64,000 nucleotides of DNA from the NCBI RefSeq assembly GCF_000002075.1, contig NW_004797652.1, positions 655,131 through 719,130 of the forward strand. Direction: 5' to 3'. A program made the position numbers and the translations under genes. The notes under the pieces are model-generated. The model saw only the letters and a list, made by a program, of their open reading frames with translations, made no database searches and had not been told where the DNA came from. This document shows positions 63,965 to 64,000 of the stretch, in pieces (within the stretch, counting starts at the first letter, position 1; every line of letters begins with the position of its first letter). The stretch comes from Aplysia californica (taxonomy: Eukaryota > Mollusca > Gastropoda > Aplysiida > Aplysiidae).

Positions 63965-64000
63965 GCATCTACAAAATCATGCGCATCAAAGAGTGCAGCA

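Overview
The window reads as animal nuclear DNA, most likely from a marine invertebrate and, as a best guess, a gastropod mollusc. The support is long spliced genes with GT-AG introns, dense microsatellites, tRNA-headed SINEs, and relics of piggyBac, hAT, pogo and gypsy elements. The species assignment is inference from repeat style and protein divergence; no database was consulted.

Layout. Positions 1-2656 hold the 3' half of a Ty3/gypsy retrotransposon (RNase H, integrase and a probable short 3' LTR). It appears to sit in an intron of the next gene. Positions 3433-4808 are the last two coding exons of a FAM81 coiled-coil gene. Positions 5-22 kb contain no gene I can name. They hold SINEs, microsatellites, an N gap, a TTAA-flanked DNA element, a fragment of LINE reverse transcriptase, and a pair of near-identical exon-like segments (8531 and 10711). 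From about 22.6 kb to beyond the right edge runs a single gene on the + strand, CHD1, the chromodomain helicase that remodels nucleosomes. I reconstruct 31 coding exons with consistent splice phases. They encode about 1544 residues: an acidic, serine-rich tail, tandem chromodomains, a Snf2 ATPase, a SANT-SLIDE DNA-binding domain, a Lys/Glu linker and the entry to the CHCT domain. The last exons lie outside the window.

The most unusual signal is a family of at least 11 copies of an 80-97 nt box C/D snoRNA-like sequence, all on the CHD1 sense strand and all in CHD1 introns: one in intron 17, nine in the 6.6 kb intron 25, and one after exon 31. Most copies keep a perfect terminal stem, C, D', C' and D boxes, an internal hairpin, and an invariant guide AACCCAGCUCGC. 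That guide can pair with the universally conserved 28S rRNA segment GUGAGCUGGGUU near the peptidyl transferase centre. This is the site I recall for vertebrate U29 and yeast snR71. Some copies spread by roughly 640 bp and 910 bp tandem segmental duplications. CHD1 therefore appears to act as host gene for an expanded snoRNA array.

The CHD1 introns and the 5-22 kb region also contain well-delimited mobile elements: a hAT element with an 8 bp duplication, a pogo-type element that keeps its DNA-binding ORF, several TTAA-flanked piggyBac-like elements, SINEs with direct repeats (including a 43 bp minimal insertion), and a 91 bp-arm fold-back in intron 13.
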